5,465 bases of DNA from NCBI GenBank assembly GCA_027341705.1, contig DAIELO010000089.1, positions 1 to 5,465 of the forward strand, in the 5' to 3' direction. The DNA is from Caryophanales bacterium. Lineage in GTDB: Bacteria > Bacillota > Bacilli > Alicyclobacillales > SLC66. Below are positions 1 through 5,465 of this stretch, one piece after another. Under the pieces are notes generated by a model. It was given only the letters and a program-made list of their open reading frames with translations. It made no database searches and was not told the DNA's origin. Numbering within the stretch: position 1 is the first letter of the stretch; each line of letters opens with the position of its first letter. A program made the translations under genes and the position numbers.

Positions 1-1049
1 TAGGTCAAAAGCGCCATATAAGGAGTTTTATTTTTAGACGATACTTTGCCAAATACTTTTGGGACCAATCCCTCACGCCCGGCATTAAACAATATTCTGG
101 CTTGTGAGTTGGCTGCTGCAACAATCGTTGCAAAAATACTAGTAAGCCCTGCTAAGTCAACAAGAATTCTCCCATTGCCCAAATACATCTTTCCGAGTGT
201 ATCAAAAGGACCAGAGTCATTGGCAAACGCTTTCAAATCGGCGGGAGATGTGCCATAGCCCACCGTCATCGCATACGTCGTAATCACGTACAGAATCGCA
301 ATGATCACGATGCCAAGAAATACGGCCCGAGGTACATTTTTCGTAGGATTAGTTGTTTCCTCCGCCAACGCGCCACTATTTTCCCAGCCAACAAAGATAA
401 ACACGACAAGTGGGAAAGATAATGCGATACTATTCCAGCCACCAAGCGCAGCAAGCGGATTAAAGGGGGTCAATGACAGCCCTGACTTTCCACCCTTGGC
501 CAAAATCACGAAACTGAGTACCAACAGAATTAGTGCTTCAAAAAAAAGCAACACCACTGCCCAACGCGAGGATACTTTCACCCCACGAATCGTCAGGTAG
601 GTAATAAGAACTGCACCGATCACCATGATGATGATCCAAGACACATTGTCACCAGAATATCGTTGCACCAGAGTGGCAATCCACCCACCCAAGACAGCGA
701 TAACCCCACTGATGGCCGCAATATAGCCAACCACTAGTGTGATGGAACTGGCAGTTGCAAAACGTGCGCCAAACGTTCGTCCTACAAAAGTCACAAACGA
801 CCCACTGCTTGGAATTTTCTTAGAAAATTCAGCCAGCGTATTGCCGAGCGTGAGAATGGCGAACAGCGTGACGACGACCACAAAGGGAACCGCCTGTCCA
901 ACGGTTGCGACAAGAAATGCCGCCGAGAAAAACAGGCTCATTGCTGGACCCATATTAGCAAGTCCAGATATTAATACGTCTGGAAGCGTAAGTATTCCCT
1001 TCGGCAAGGATTTCTCGTGTTCAAATTCCGGTGTTTTTGATAAGTCCAC
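1..1049 (-). CDS. APC-superfamily amino acid permease, 3' end truncated by window edge
   Basis: This is an inner-membrane amino acid transporter of the APC (amino acid-polyamine-organocation) superfamily. About 349 residues are visible, beginning MDLSKTPEFEHEK; the frame stays open to base 1, so the last third or so of a normal ~450-500 residue permease is missing. Hydrophobic segments lie near residues 25-48, 52-72, 97-127, 136-156, 162-184, 206-222, 240-262 and 296-315. The first carries a GLANMGPAMS stretch in place of the usual substrate-binding loop of TM1. Two family signatures are clear: GWENSGALAEETTNPTKNVP (residues 221-240) after TM6, and ARILFNAGREGLVPKVFGK (317-335) after TM8, followed by KTPYMALL. 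The GTG start is chosen because GGGGAGGT lies 6 nt upstream; the nearby ATG at 1065 is out of frame. It is transcribed divergently from a sigma-54 activator and preceded by a -24/-12 promoter, so it is probably that activator's target. Substrate cannot be read from the sequence. Confidence 0.93.
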   Translation of the reverse strand, partial: MDLSKTPEFEHEKSLPKGILTLPDVLISGLANMGPAMSLFFSAAFLVATVGQAVPFVVVVTLFAILTLGNTLAEFSKKIPSSGSFVTFVGRTFGARFATASSITLVVGYIAAISGVIAVLGGWIATLVQRYSGDNVSWIIIMVIGAVLITYLTIRGVKVSSRWAVVLLFFEALILLVLSFVILAKGGKSGLSLTPFNPLAALGGWNSIALSFPLVVFIFVGWENSGALAEETTNPTKNVPRAVFLGIVIIAILYVITTYAMTVGYGTSPADLKAFANDSGPFDTLGKMYLGNGRILVDLAGLTSIFATIVAAANSQARILFNAGREGLVPKVFGKVSSKNKTPYMALLT

Positions 1050-1055
1050 TAGGGT

Positions 1056-1063
1056 ACCTCCCC
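1056..1063 (-). promoter_or_regulatory. Ribosome binding site of the permease
   Basis: On the minus strand this reads GGGGAGGT, a strong match to the anti-Shine-Dalgarno complement, with 6 nt before the GTG at 1049. It settles the start codon of the permease in favour of GTG. Confidence 0.85.
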
Positions 1064-1102
1064 ATTATGATTTTACTATCCTCGAAGCCTACTACTTACA
1101 TT

Positions 1103-1118
1103 AGCAATAACCATGCCA
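1103..1118 (-). promoter_or_regulatory. Sigma-54 (-24/-12) promoter of the permease
   Basis: The minus strand reads TGGCATGGTTATTGCT. This matches the sigma-54 consensus TGGCAY-N5-TTGCW, with the invariant GG and GC separated by exactly 10 nt. By the usual geometry transcription would start near position 1092, giving a leader of about 43 nt before the GTG at 1049. The site points at the permease and lies between it and a divergent gene for a sigma-54-dependent activator, which strongly supports the reading. No second GG-N10-GC match pointing towards the activator was found in the same gap. Confidence 0.85.
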
Positions 1119-1147
1119 CCGCTTACATTTCCTTTGGAATTTATTCT

Positions 1148-1176
1148 TTGATTGATTTAACGGCAAAATCGGTGAA
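1148..1176. promoter_or_regulatory. Imperfect dyad in the divergent region, possible activator or accessory site
   Basis: TTGATTGATTT (1148-1158) and AAATCGGTGAA (1166-1176) form an imperfect inverted repeat with 8 of 11 pairs and a 7-nt spacer; the inner five pairs are perfect. Its centre is about 70 bp upstream of the predicted sigma-54 start, near the lower end of distances seen for enhancer sites. In AT-rich DNA a dyad of this quality can arise by chance, so this is only a candidate. Confidence 0.25.
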
Positions 1177-1225
1177 TTCTATAAAGTTTTTATATTTAAA
1201 TAATTGCAATAATATGATATCGTAA

Positions 1226-1257
1226 TTCAATGATGAATAATATAATTCAAATTTGAA
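1226..1257. promoter_or_regulatory. Two tandem dyads 20 bp apart, candidate upstream activating sequence / operator
   Basis: Two 12-bp elements, TTCAATGATGAA (1226-1237) and TTCAAATTTGAA (1246-1257), agree at 9 of 12 positions and share the form TTCAAnnnTGAA. The second is a perfect palindrome. Both are preceded by the same context, so TAATTCAA recurs at 1223 and 1243. The centre-to-centre spacing is exactly 20 bp, about two helical turns, which places both on one DNA face. They lie about 140 and 160 bp upstream of the predicted sigma-54 start site, a normal enhancer distance for this activator class. They also sit immediately before the activator's own start codon, so binding could repress that gene. 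That the divergent activator binds here is inference. Confidence 0.5.
1241..1246 (+). promoter_or_regulatory. Candidate -10 element for the activator gene
   Basis: TATAAT is an exact -10 hexamer 19 nt before the GTG at 1266 and abuts the perfect TTCAAATTTGAA dyad, sharing its first T. No convincing -35 lies at 16-18 bp upstream (TATCGT at 17 bp). TATGAT at 1213-1218 is an alternative -10 that also lacks a clear -35. The surrounding DNA is very AT-rich, so chance matches are expected. Confidence 0.3.
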
Positions 1258-1265
1258 GTATCGAG

Positions 1266-2828
1266 GTGTTGTATACGAATCCTATTATTTTGCAAGTATT
1301 AGATCGTTTGGAAACTCCTTTGTTTATTGTCAATCGAGCAGGTAAAGTGAGTTGGAAAAATGCCACCGCTAAGATAAAAATTTTCGAGAACTTAAATTCA
1401 CTTGATTGGAGTTATATTTTTCCTTTACTACCAGAACACTATGCATATAGAGTATATGAAAATCTCGACGAAGACGGACATCTACTAATTGAAGGGCTTT
1501 ATCATGCTACTGATACCGGGGCTATCAGTGAACTCACTACATTACTGGACTTCGCATATGATGAATGGTTTTTGACGGATGGCCAAGGCATCACGCTCGA
1601 AGTAAATACCGCGGCAGAGCGATTGTACGATATCCGACGCGAAGAGATCATCGGGAAATCCATTTTTGAACTTGAAAAGAATCATGTTTTTTATCCTTCT
1701 GTCACCGCGATGGTATTGCGCCACAGACGTGCGCAGACCATCTTACAAACAACTCGCAGCGGGAGAAAATTAATTTCGACGGGAACACCCCTGTTTAATG
1801 AAGCAGGAATGATCTACCGAGTTATTTCTAATTCTAAAGACATCACTGATTTTCATTTATTCAAAGCGGCTAAAGAAGATGTAAAATTGCAAGTGAGCAC
1901 ACACGACATCAAGACGAACAGTCCAATGATGGCAAAAACGTTAGAAGCAGCGCAAAGGGTGGCATCTACAGATGCGACAGTTTTACTACTCGGGGAGACA
2001 GGCGTTGGAAAAAACAACTTGGCAAAGTATATTCACGCCCGCAGTTCACGAAAGTATGGTTCCTGTATTGAAATTAATTGCGCAGCAATTCCCGAAGCAT
2101 TACTTGAAAGCGAACTTTTCGGCTATGAAAGTGGCGCATTTACCGGTGCACGTAGGCAAGGAAAAAAAGGCAAGGTAGAGCTAGCCAACGGCGGCACGCT
2201 TTTCTTAAATGAAATTGCTGAACTCCCGTTACACCTTCAGGGCAAGTTGTTAGATGTCCTGCAAGATCGCGTGATTTCCAGAATTGGTTCTACCGAGTAC
2301 GTCGCCGTTAATTTCAGAGTGGTGGCTGCGACTAATCGCAATCTCGAAAAAATGGTCGAGGAGGGGAAGTTTCGACAGGATTTATTTTACCGATTGCATG
2401 TATTTCCAATCACCATTCCCCCATTACGTGAACGCTTAGAAGACATGGAGACGCTGGTGAATGAATTCCTAAAGTTGTTCACTACTCGTTATCAAATCGA
2501 AAAAATCCAGTTAACGCCAGATGCATTTCAAACGTTAAAAGCATATGAATGGCCTGGCAACATTCGCGAATTGGAAAATTTGATGGAGCGCATCACCATT
2601 CTTAACCCAAATACCAAAATCAGCGCCAACGAATTAATAGATCTGCTCCCCACTCAGGTGAAGTTTTCATCAACTGATCTAAAATCCAGGGTCAATGAAT
2701 TCGAAAGCCACATCTTCCAAGAAGCTGCTATGCGCTATCGAACTACCTATGAAATTGCAGAATATTTACACACTAGTCAGGCCACAGTAGTGCGTAAATT
2801 AAAACAATTTGCGATTACCTTGCGTTAA
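1266..2828 (+). CDS. Sigma-54-dependent transcriptional activator, PAS-AAA+-HTH (RocR/BkdR/TyrR-like)
   Basis: This 520-residue bacterial enhancer-binding protein remodels sigma-54 RNA polymerase using ATP. In order it has a degenerate PAS-like region (~8-90), a PAS domain (~92-196, with WFLTDGQGITLEVNTAAERLYDI and GKSIFEL) and a helical linker. The AAA+ domain (~215-462) has Walker A GETGVGKN at 243-250, the sigma-54 contact loop GAFTGA at 290-295, Walker B TLFLNE at 311-316, sensor I ATN at 355-357, the arginine-finger region FRQDLFYRL at 369-377 and sensor II WPGNIRELEN at 429-438. A TyrR-type HTH (~493-515, YEIAEYLHTSQATVVRKLK) ends the protein. There is no response-regulator receiver domain, so the signal is probably a small ligand or redox cue read by PAS. 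Walker B has Asn315 where Asp is standard, and Walker A ends KN rather than KE. The start is uncertain: GTG 1266 has only a weak GAAG 7 nt upstream, TTG 1269 follows directly, and an in-frame stop at 1254 bars anything earlier. The likely target is the divergent permease. Confidence 0.93.
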   Translation: MLYTNPIILQVLDRLETPLFIVNRAGKVSWKNATAKIKIFENLNSLDWSYIFPLLPEHYAYRVYENLDEDGHLLIEGLYHATDTGAISELTTLLDFAYDEWFLTDGQGITLEVNTAAERLYDIRREEIIGKSIFELEKNHVFYPSVTAMVLRHRRAQTILQTTRSGRKLISTGTPLFNEAGMIYRVISNSKDITDFHLFKAAKEDVKLQVSTHDIKTNSPMMAKTLEAAQRVASTDATVLLLGETGVGKNNLAKYIHARSSRKYGSCIEINCAAIPEALLESELFGYESGAFTGARRQGKKGKVELANGGTLFLNEIAELPLHLQGKLLDVLQDRVISRIGSTEYVAVNFRVVAATNRNLEKMVEEGKFRQDLFYRLHVFPITIPPLRERLEDMETLVNEFLKLFTTRYQIEKIQLTPDAFQTLKAYEWPGNIRELENLMERITILNPNTKISANELIDLLPTQVKFSSTDLKSRVNEFESHIFQEAAMRYRTTYEIAEYLHTSQATVVRKLKQFAITLR

Positions 2829-2892
2829 ATAGCAATGATCGTCGATATCTATTTCACTTGTCGACAACACTCCCCAATTTTCCATCAAGGAA

Positions 2893-2922
2893 ACGACAAG
2901 GTCGATCACGAACTTATACAAT
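2893..2922 (+). promoter_or_regulatory. Weak candidate promoter for the MerR-type gene
   Basis: ACGACA (2893-2898, sharing GACA with the -35 consensus) and TACAAT (2917-2922, 5 of 6 to the -10 consensus) are separated by 18 bp and lie 36 nt before the ATG at 2959. The match is modest. The 130-bp gap after the activator stop shows no clear terminator, so read-through from the activator gene is equally possible. Confidence 0.2.
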
Positions 2923-2943
2923 AAGCATTTGCTAAATTGATGT

Positions 2944-2950
2944 AAAGGGG
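2944..2950 (+). promoter_or_regulatory. Ribosome binding site of the MerR-type gene
   Basis: AAAGGGG lies 8 nt before the ATG at 2959 and fixes that start. The site is inside a small inverted repeat, AGGG-GATT-CCCT (2946-2957), which could partly pair the Shine-Dalgarno, though a 4-bp stem is weak. Confidence 0.6.
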
Positions 2951-2958
2951 ATTCCCTA

Positions 2959-3390
2959 ATGTCGCAGTATACATTAACTGAGATGGCCGAATACCTTGAG
3001 GTTTCCACGAGAACATTGCTAAAGTGGGAAGATGCCTTGTCAGATTATATCCAAAGTTCACGAGATAGCAAGGCGGGAATTTGCTATTCAGAGGAGTCCG
3101 CAAAACGTCTTGAACATGTGGCAAAATTAAGAGACAAGGGGCTCTCCCTAGAACTAATACAAGAAATTTTTGCAATTCTATTTTCGGAAAGCAAAATCGC
3201 GACGGAAGTGGCACTTGAAAGGATTCCGGATTTTACTTCCCAGGCAATGGTCACTGAAATAACAGAGACGTTCCATAGCCGATTTGGCATGATCTCTAAG
3301 AATCAGGTGAAGTTTTTAGATGAAATCGGGCCGCGAAAAACCACACACAAACGAAAAAAATGGTTCCGTAAAAGTGCTACTACTAATTAA
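2959..3390 (+). CDS. MerR-type helix-turn-helix DNA-binding protein with basic C-terminal tail
   Basis: This 143-residue protein starts with a MerR-like winged HTH. Residues 4-24 (YTLTEMAEYLEVSTRTLLKW) are the HTH, ~25-55 the wing region with an aromatic-acidic GICYSEESAKRLEHV segment where MerR proteins usually have a 'hYRhYs' strand, and LRDKGLSLELIQEIF (57-71) the following helix pair. There is no long dimerisation coiled coil and no cysteine metal site (one Cys, at 42), so it is not a metal-sensing MerR. Residues ~75-120 are mixed helical. The end (KTTHKRKKWFRKSATTN) is strongly basic with aromatic residues, somewhat like the tails of small Bacillales MerR-fold proteins of the DUF3967 or RacA kind; that comparison is from memory and tentative. 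It lies 130 bp after the activator on the same strand, and its last 8 bases overlap the convergent thioesterase gene. The target is unknown. Confidence 0.8.
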   Translation: MSQYTLTEMAEYLEVSTRTLLKWEDALSDYIQSSRDSKAGICYSEESAKRLEHVAKLRDKGLSLELIQEIFAILFSESKIATEVALERIPDFTSQAMVTEITETFHSRFGMISKNQVKFLDEIGPRKTTHKRKKWFRKSATTN

Positions 3391-3853
3391 TCGGGCGGTG
3401 ATAAAATGTTCCAGTTGCAGTCGCCACTAGGATACCTGTTTCATCACGTACTTCGGTTCTCATGGAATTAAACAGCGCACCCACTGATACTATCTCCCCG
3501 ATTGCTCTTAATTGCTGACCTCTGCCTGGCTTATGATAGTGCACATTCAGATCAAGCGTGACGCCCGGACGTTGTTTTTCCATAAAGCTGGCAAATCCCA
3601 TGGCATTATCAGCTAACAAAGCGGTCACGCCGCCATGAACCATGTTGATCGGGTTCATCACTAGCGGAGAAATAGGAATAGTAACACCATGATTATTGTT
3701 TGCATCTTGCACCCTGTCTTCCTGTAAAAAGTGATGCAAAAAATAGAGACCGTCTGTTTTTGTTTTTCGTAATGCTGTGGCTGCTTGCAATGCAGCTTGC
3801 AATTCTTCTTCATCAAAGCCTTCCAATCGGCTTAGCAATTCTTCTTTCCTCAT
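3383..3853 (-). CDS. PaaI-type hotdog-fold acyl-CoA thioesterase
   Basis: This 156-residue cytoplasmic protein is of normal length for the PaaI/YdiI group of hotdog thioesterases, which hydrolyse acyl- or aryl-CoA to free acid and CoA. The signature NPINMVHGGVTALLADNAMG (residues 67-86) contains the conserved N67, the HGG at 73-75 and the catalytic-position aspartate D82. The H-to-D spacing of 9 is that of the PaaI family. DLNVHYHKPGRGQQLRAIGE (101-120) and the strand ILVATATGTFYH (141-152) complete the hotdog sheet. An N-terminal acidic helix (1-30) precedes the fold. The ATG at 3853 is the first start after an in-frame stop; its Shine-Dalgarno is poor (GAGG 13 nt away). The gene follows the chemoreceptor on the same strand after 114 bp but has its own candidate promoter and operator-like sites. 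The physiological substrate is not readable; cleanup of CoA esters or an aromatic/fatty acid role is possible. Confidence 0.88.
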   Translation of the reverse strand: MRKEELLSRLEGFDEEELQAALQAATALRKTKTDGLYFLHHFLQEDRVQDANNNHGVTIPISPLVMNPINMVHGGVTALLADNAMGFASFMEKQRPGVTLDLNVHYHKPGRGQQLRAIGEIVSVGALFNSMRTEVRDETGILVATATGTFYHRPIN

Positions 3854-3880
3854 GATGTTGCCATCGCCTCAATCCTGTAC

Positions 3881-3898
3881 ATACTGACTGGTTAGTAT
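3881..3898. promoter_or_regulatory. TetR-operator-like palindrome upstream of the thioesterase gene
   Basis: ATACTGACTGGTTAGTAT is an 18-bp imperfect palindrome with 7 of 9 complementary pairs. The form nACTGACnnGTyAGTn resembles operators of many TetR-family repressors. It sits just downstream of the candidate -10, around +5 to +22 of the predicted transcript, where a bound repressor would block initiation or clearance. No TetR gene is in the window, so the regulator would be encoded elsewhere. Confidence 0.45.
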
Positions 3899-3909
3899 AT
3901 GCCATGAAA

Positions 3910-3939
3910 AGTATAGTACATCATCACTACATATAGCAA
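3910..3939 (-). promoter_or_regulatory. Candidate promoter of the thioesterase gene
   Basis: On the minus strand TTGCTA (3934-3939) and TATACT (3910-3915) are separated by 18 bp. The -10 matches 5 of 6 consensus bases and the -35 matches 4 of 6. Transcription would start near 3903, about 50 nt before the ATG at 3853. Two related operator-like sequences overlap the -35 and follow the -10, which supports this as a regulated promoter. Confidence 0.45.
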
Positions 3940-3949
3940 CCAGCCAGTA
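3934..3949. promoter_or_regulatory. Second operator-like copy overlapping the -35
   Basis: On the minus strand this reads TACTGGCTGGTTGCTA, identical at 13 of 16 positions to the core TACTGACTGGTTAGTA of the palindrome at 3881-3898. Its own symmetry is poor, so it may be a weaker or half site. The two centres are 52 bp apart, close to five helical turns, and it covers the candidate -35 hexamer. Confidence 0.35.
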
Positions 3950-3967
3950 CACAACATACCAGATTGT

Positions 3968-5465
3968 TTACACCTTAAATTCACTAATCACTTGCTGCAA
4001 TTCTTGTGCCAAATTACTTAACGATGTAGCGGATGCGGTAATCTCCTCCATCGATGCCAATTGCTCTTCTGATGCTGCCGCCACATTATGTGATTCAGAA
4101 CTTGAATTTTCAGAGATTCTAGACATTTCTTCAATCGAAGCCGTAATTTCTTCCGTAGTGGCCGAGATTTCTTCTGTAGCGGCAGTTACTTCCTGCACTT
4201 GTGTGGCCACATTTTGTGCCGATACGAGAATACTTGCAAATGCTTGTCCCGCACGATCCACCACGACAATCCCTTGTTTGGTCTCATTCGTCACTTGCTC
4301 CATAGAAGTCACCGATTTACTTGTATTTAATTGAATTTCCTGAATAATCTTTGTGATTTCCCGTGCAGATCCTGCAGATTGTTCAGCGAGTTTTCGGACT
4401 TCTTCTGCCACTACCGCAAACCCGCGCCCTTGATCTCCCGCTCTTGCCGCTTCAATTGCAGCATTTAATGCCAATAGATTCGTCTGCTCTGCAATCGCCG
4501 TAATCACTTCAATAATTTGACCGATTTTTTGCGAATCCTTACTCAATTGCTCTATATAGGTAGATGTTTGGTCAACAGATTCATTGATTGAATTCATTTG
4601 TGACATCGCTTCATTGATCGATTCATTCCCTTGTTCTGCCATCACTCTCGTTTCCACGGAAGCTTGTGATACGATCGTCGAAGTTTCTGCCACGTGAGAA
4701 ATCCCTGACGCAACCTCCTCCATGGCGATAGCGCTTTCTTTTGCTCCCGTCATTTGCTTCTCAGCGCCGCTTGCCACCTCTTGAATCGCATAGGCAATCT
4801 GATTGGTAGCCTTTGTCGTTTCATCAGCGCTAGCTGACAATTCCTCTGAAGCCGCAGCCACCTGATCACTGGTTTCGGCCACATTAGAAATCAAGTGCTT
4901 GAGATTTTTTACCATCGCATTGGTAGCCATCATTAGATCAGCAATCTCATCCTTCGTCTTGATGGATAATTCAGTGACACGAAGGTCCCCTTCTGCCACC
5001 TTCATTGACGTATTCCGGACAAGTTGCAGTGGTCTGCTAATACGACCAGACAGAATCCATGCAATTAACAATCCCACTACGAGAGCCACGATACTAAGTA
5101 TGATAATTAAAAATAGCGCTGCACTAAATATTTGAATCACTGCCGCCGAATAACTTTTTGATCGACTAGAACTCAAATTCACCAACTGATTCAACTCGTT
5201 TTTGGCTTTATCAAAATCTGGACTCGCCTTTTTTAACAATTGGTTGGAAAGTTGATGATTCCCTGATTCATTAGCTGACAAAATAGTAGGAATAACGTTT
5301 TGATACCTATGCCAATCAATAGCAAATCGGTCATACAGGCGTTTAATTAACGGGTCTGCAATTAATTTCCTAAAATTTTGCTGTCTTGAGGCTTCTTCTG
5401 CAACTACTGCGTTCAATTGCGCTTTGATGGCATTCATTTTAGAATGGTTCGTCTCCATCACAAAC
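3968..5465 (-). CDS. Methyl-accepting chemotaxis protein (4HB sensor-TM-HAMP-MCP), N-terminus off the window
   Basis: This transmembrane chemoreceptor would signal to CheA/CheW. About 498 residues are visible; numbering here starts from the GTG at 5461. The reading frame is open to the right edge, and the expected first membrane segment and first sensor helices are absent, so the GTG at 5461 (followed by ATG) is not the likely start. Visible parts are the C-terminal half of a four-helix-bundle-like ligand domain (1-103), TM2 (~107-137, [20 protein letters not shown] onward), HAMP (138-192, with the SRPL motif and the acidic GDL/KDEI residues) and the long cytoplasmic coiled coil. The tip hairpin [18 protein letters not shown] (325-342) and [18 protein letters not shown] (345-362) is essentially canonical. 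Glutamate/glutamine-rich methylation stretches flank it (about 220-255 and 425-475, e.g. [20 protein letters not shown]). It ends [12 protein letters not shown] with no CheR-tethering pentapeptide. The ligand is unknown. Confidence 0.95.
   Translation of the reverse strand, partial: FVMETNHSKMNAIKAQLNAVVAEEASRQQNFRKLIADPLIKRLYDRFAIDWHRYQNVIPTILSANESGNHQLSNQLLKKASPDFDKAKNELNQLVNLSSSRSKSYSAAVIQIFSAALFLIIILSIVALVVGLLIAWILSGRISRPLQLVRNTSMKVAEGDLRVTELSIKTKDEIADLMMATNAMVKNLKHLISNVAETSDQVAAASEELSASADETTKATNQIAYAIQEVASGAEKQMTGAKESAIAMEEVASGISHVAETSTIVSQASVETRVMAEQGNESINEAMSQMNSINESVDQTSTYIEQLSKDSQKIGQIIEVITAIAEQTNLLALNAAIEAARAGDQGRGFAVVAEEVRKLAEQSAGSAREITKIIQEIQLNTSKSVTSMEQVTNETKQGIVVVDRAGQAFASILVSAQNVATQVQEVTAATEEISATTEEITASIEEMSRISENSSSESHNVAAASEEQLASMEEITASATSLSNLAQELQQVISEFKV

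Noticed and set aside
46..1104. Plus-strand open frames at 46-258, 301-600 and 739-1104
   Set aside because: They lie antisense to the permease, whose conserved APC motifs are clear on the minus strand; none has a ribosome site or a recognisable product.
1031..1225. Plus-strand 64-residue open frame running across the permease start and the divergent gap
   Set aside because: It overlaps the permease 5' end, its ribosome site and the sigma-54 promoter, has no Shine-Dalgarno, and its composition is that of translated AT-rich non-coding DNA.
2858..2867. Perfect 10-bp palindrome TTGTCGACAA between the activator and the MerR-type gene
   Set aside because: It is single, short, and not positioned relative to a convincing promoter; chance or an unassignable protein site.
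2841..2893. Possible terminator hairpins after the activator (GTCGA/TCGAC at 2841-2865; TTTCC/GGAAA at 2879-2893)
   Set aside because: The stems are only 5 bp, loops are 15 and 5 nt, and no T-run follows; not credible intrinsic terminators.
1542..3290. Short frames inside or opposite the activator and MerR-type genes (1542-1724, 1972-2178, 2799-3008, 2906-3214, 3084-3290)
   Set aside because: All are shadows of well-supported genes in other frames, with no domain signal or ribosome site.
3854..3967. Sigma-54 promoter for the thioesterase (TGGCATATACTAACC and TGGCTGGTTGCTATA on the minus strand)
   Set aside because: Both have a TGGC start but neither has GC 10 nt after the GG, so the required spacing fails.
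4899..5135. Plus-strand 78-residue open frame opposite the chemoreceptor TM2/HAMP region
   Set aside because: It is antisense to strongly conserved HAMP and membrane coding sequence; its hydrophobicity mirrors the TM segment on the other strand.
5459..5461. GTG at 5461 as the true start of the chemoreceptor
   Set aside because: The frame remains open to base 5465, no ribosome site can be seen, and the protein would lack its first membrane segment; the gene almost certainly begins outside the window.

Overview
The window looks like an ordinary chromosomal segment of a Gram-positive bacterium of the Bacillota, most likely a Bacillales relative. The evidence is the purine-rich Shine-Dalgarno sites, GTG starts, AT-leaning intergenic DNA, a PAS/AAA+/TyrR-type-HTH sigma-54 activator of the RocR/BkdR style, and a transmembrane chemoreceptor with long methylation helices. 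Genus assignment is inference; no RNA gene or marker gene is present to fix it.

Layout. (1) Positions 1-1049, minus strand: the N-terminal ~349 residues of an APC-superfamily amino acid permease; its 3' end lies off the left edge. (2) Positions 1050-1265: a divergent regulatory region. It holds a near-consensus sigma-54 (-24/-12) promoter aimed at the permease, a strong permease Shine-Dalgarno, a weak dyad, and two related TTCAAnnnnTGAA-type dyads exactly 20 bp apart that could be the activator's binding sites. (3) Positions 1266-2828, plus strand: a 520-residue sigma-54-dependent enhancer-binding protein (two PAS-like regions, AAA+ domain with intact GAFTGA, C-terminal HTH). Its Walker B aspartate is replaced by asparagine. 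(4) Positions 2959-3390, plus strand: a small MerR-type HTH protein with a basic/aromatic C-terminal tail. (5) Positions 3383-3853, minus strand: a PaaI-type hotdog thioesterase that overlaps the MerR-type gene tail-to-tail by 8 bp. (6) Positions 3854-3967: a short regulatory gap with a candidate promoter flanked by two TetR-operator-like sequences. (7) Positions 3968-5465, minus strand: a methyl-accepting chemotaxis protein whose N-terminus, including the first membrane segment, lies off the right edge.

How the parts work together. The best-supported unit is the divergent activator/permease pair. The PAS-containing activator would sense a metabolite or redox/energy signal, bind upstream, and switch on sigma-54 transcription of the amino acid transporter, as in RocR-type control of amino acid catabolism. 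The thioesterase appears to be separately controlled, probably by a TetR-family repressor encoded elsewhere. The chemoreceptor and the MerR-type gene have no evident functional link to the others beyond proximity. I see no mobile element, CRISPR array, RNA gene or obviously new multi-gene system; the most unusual points are the altered ATPase motif of the activator and the regulatory sites.
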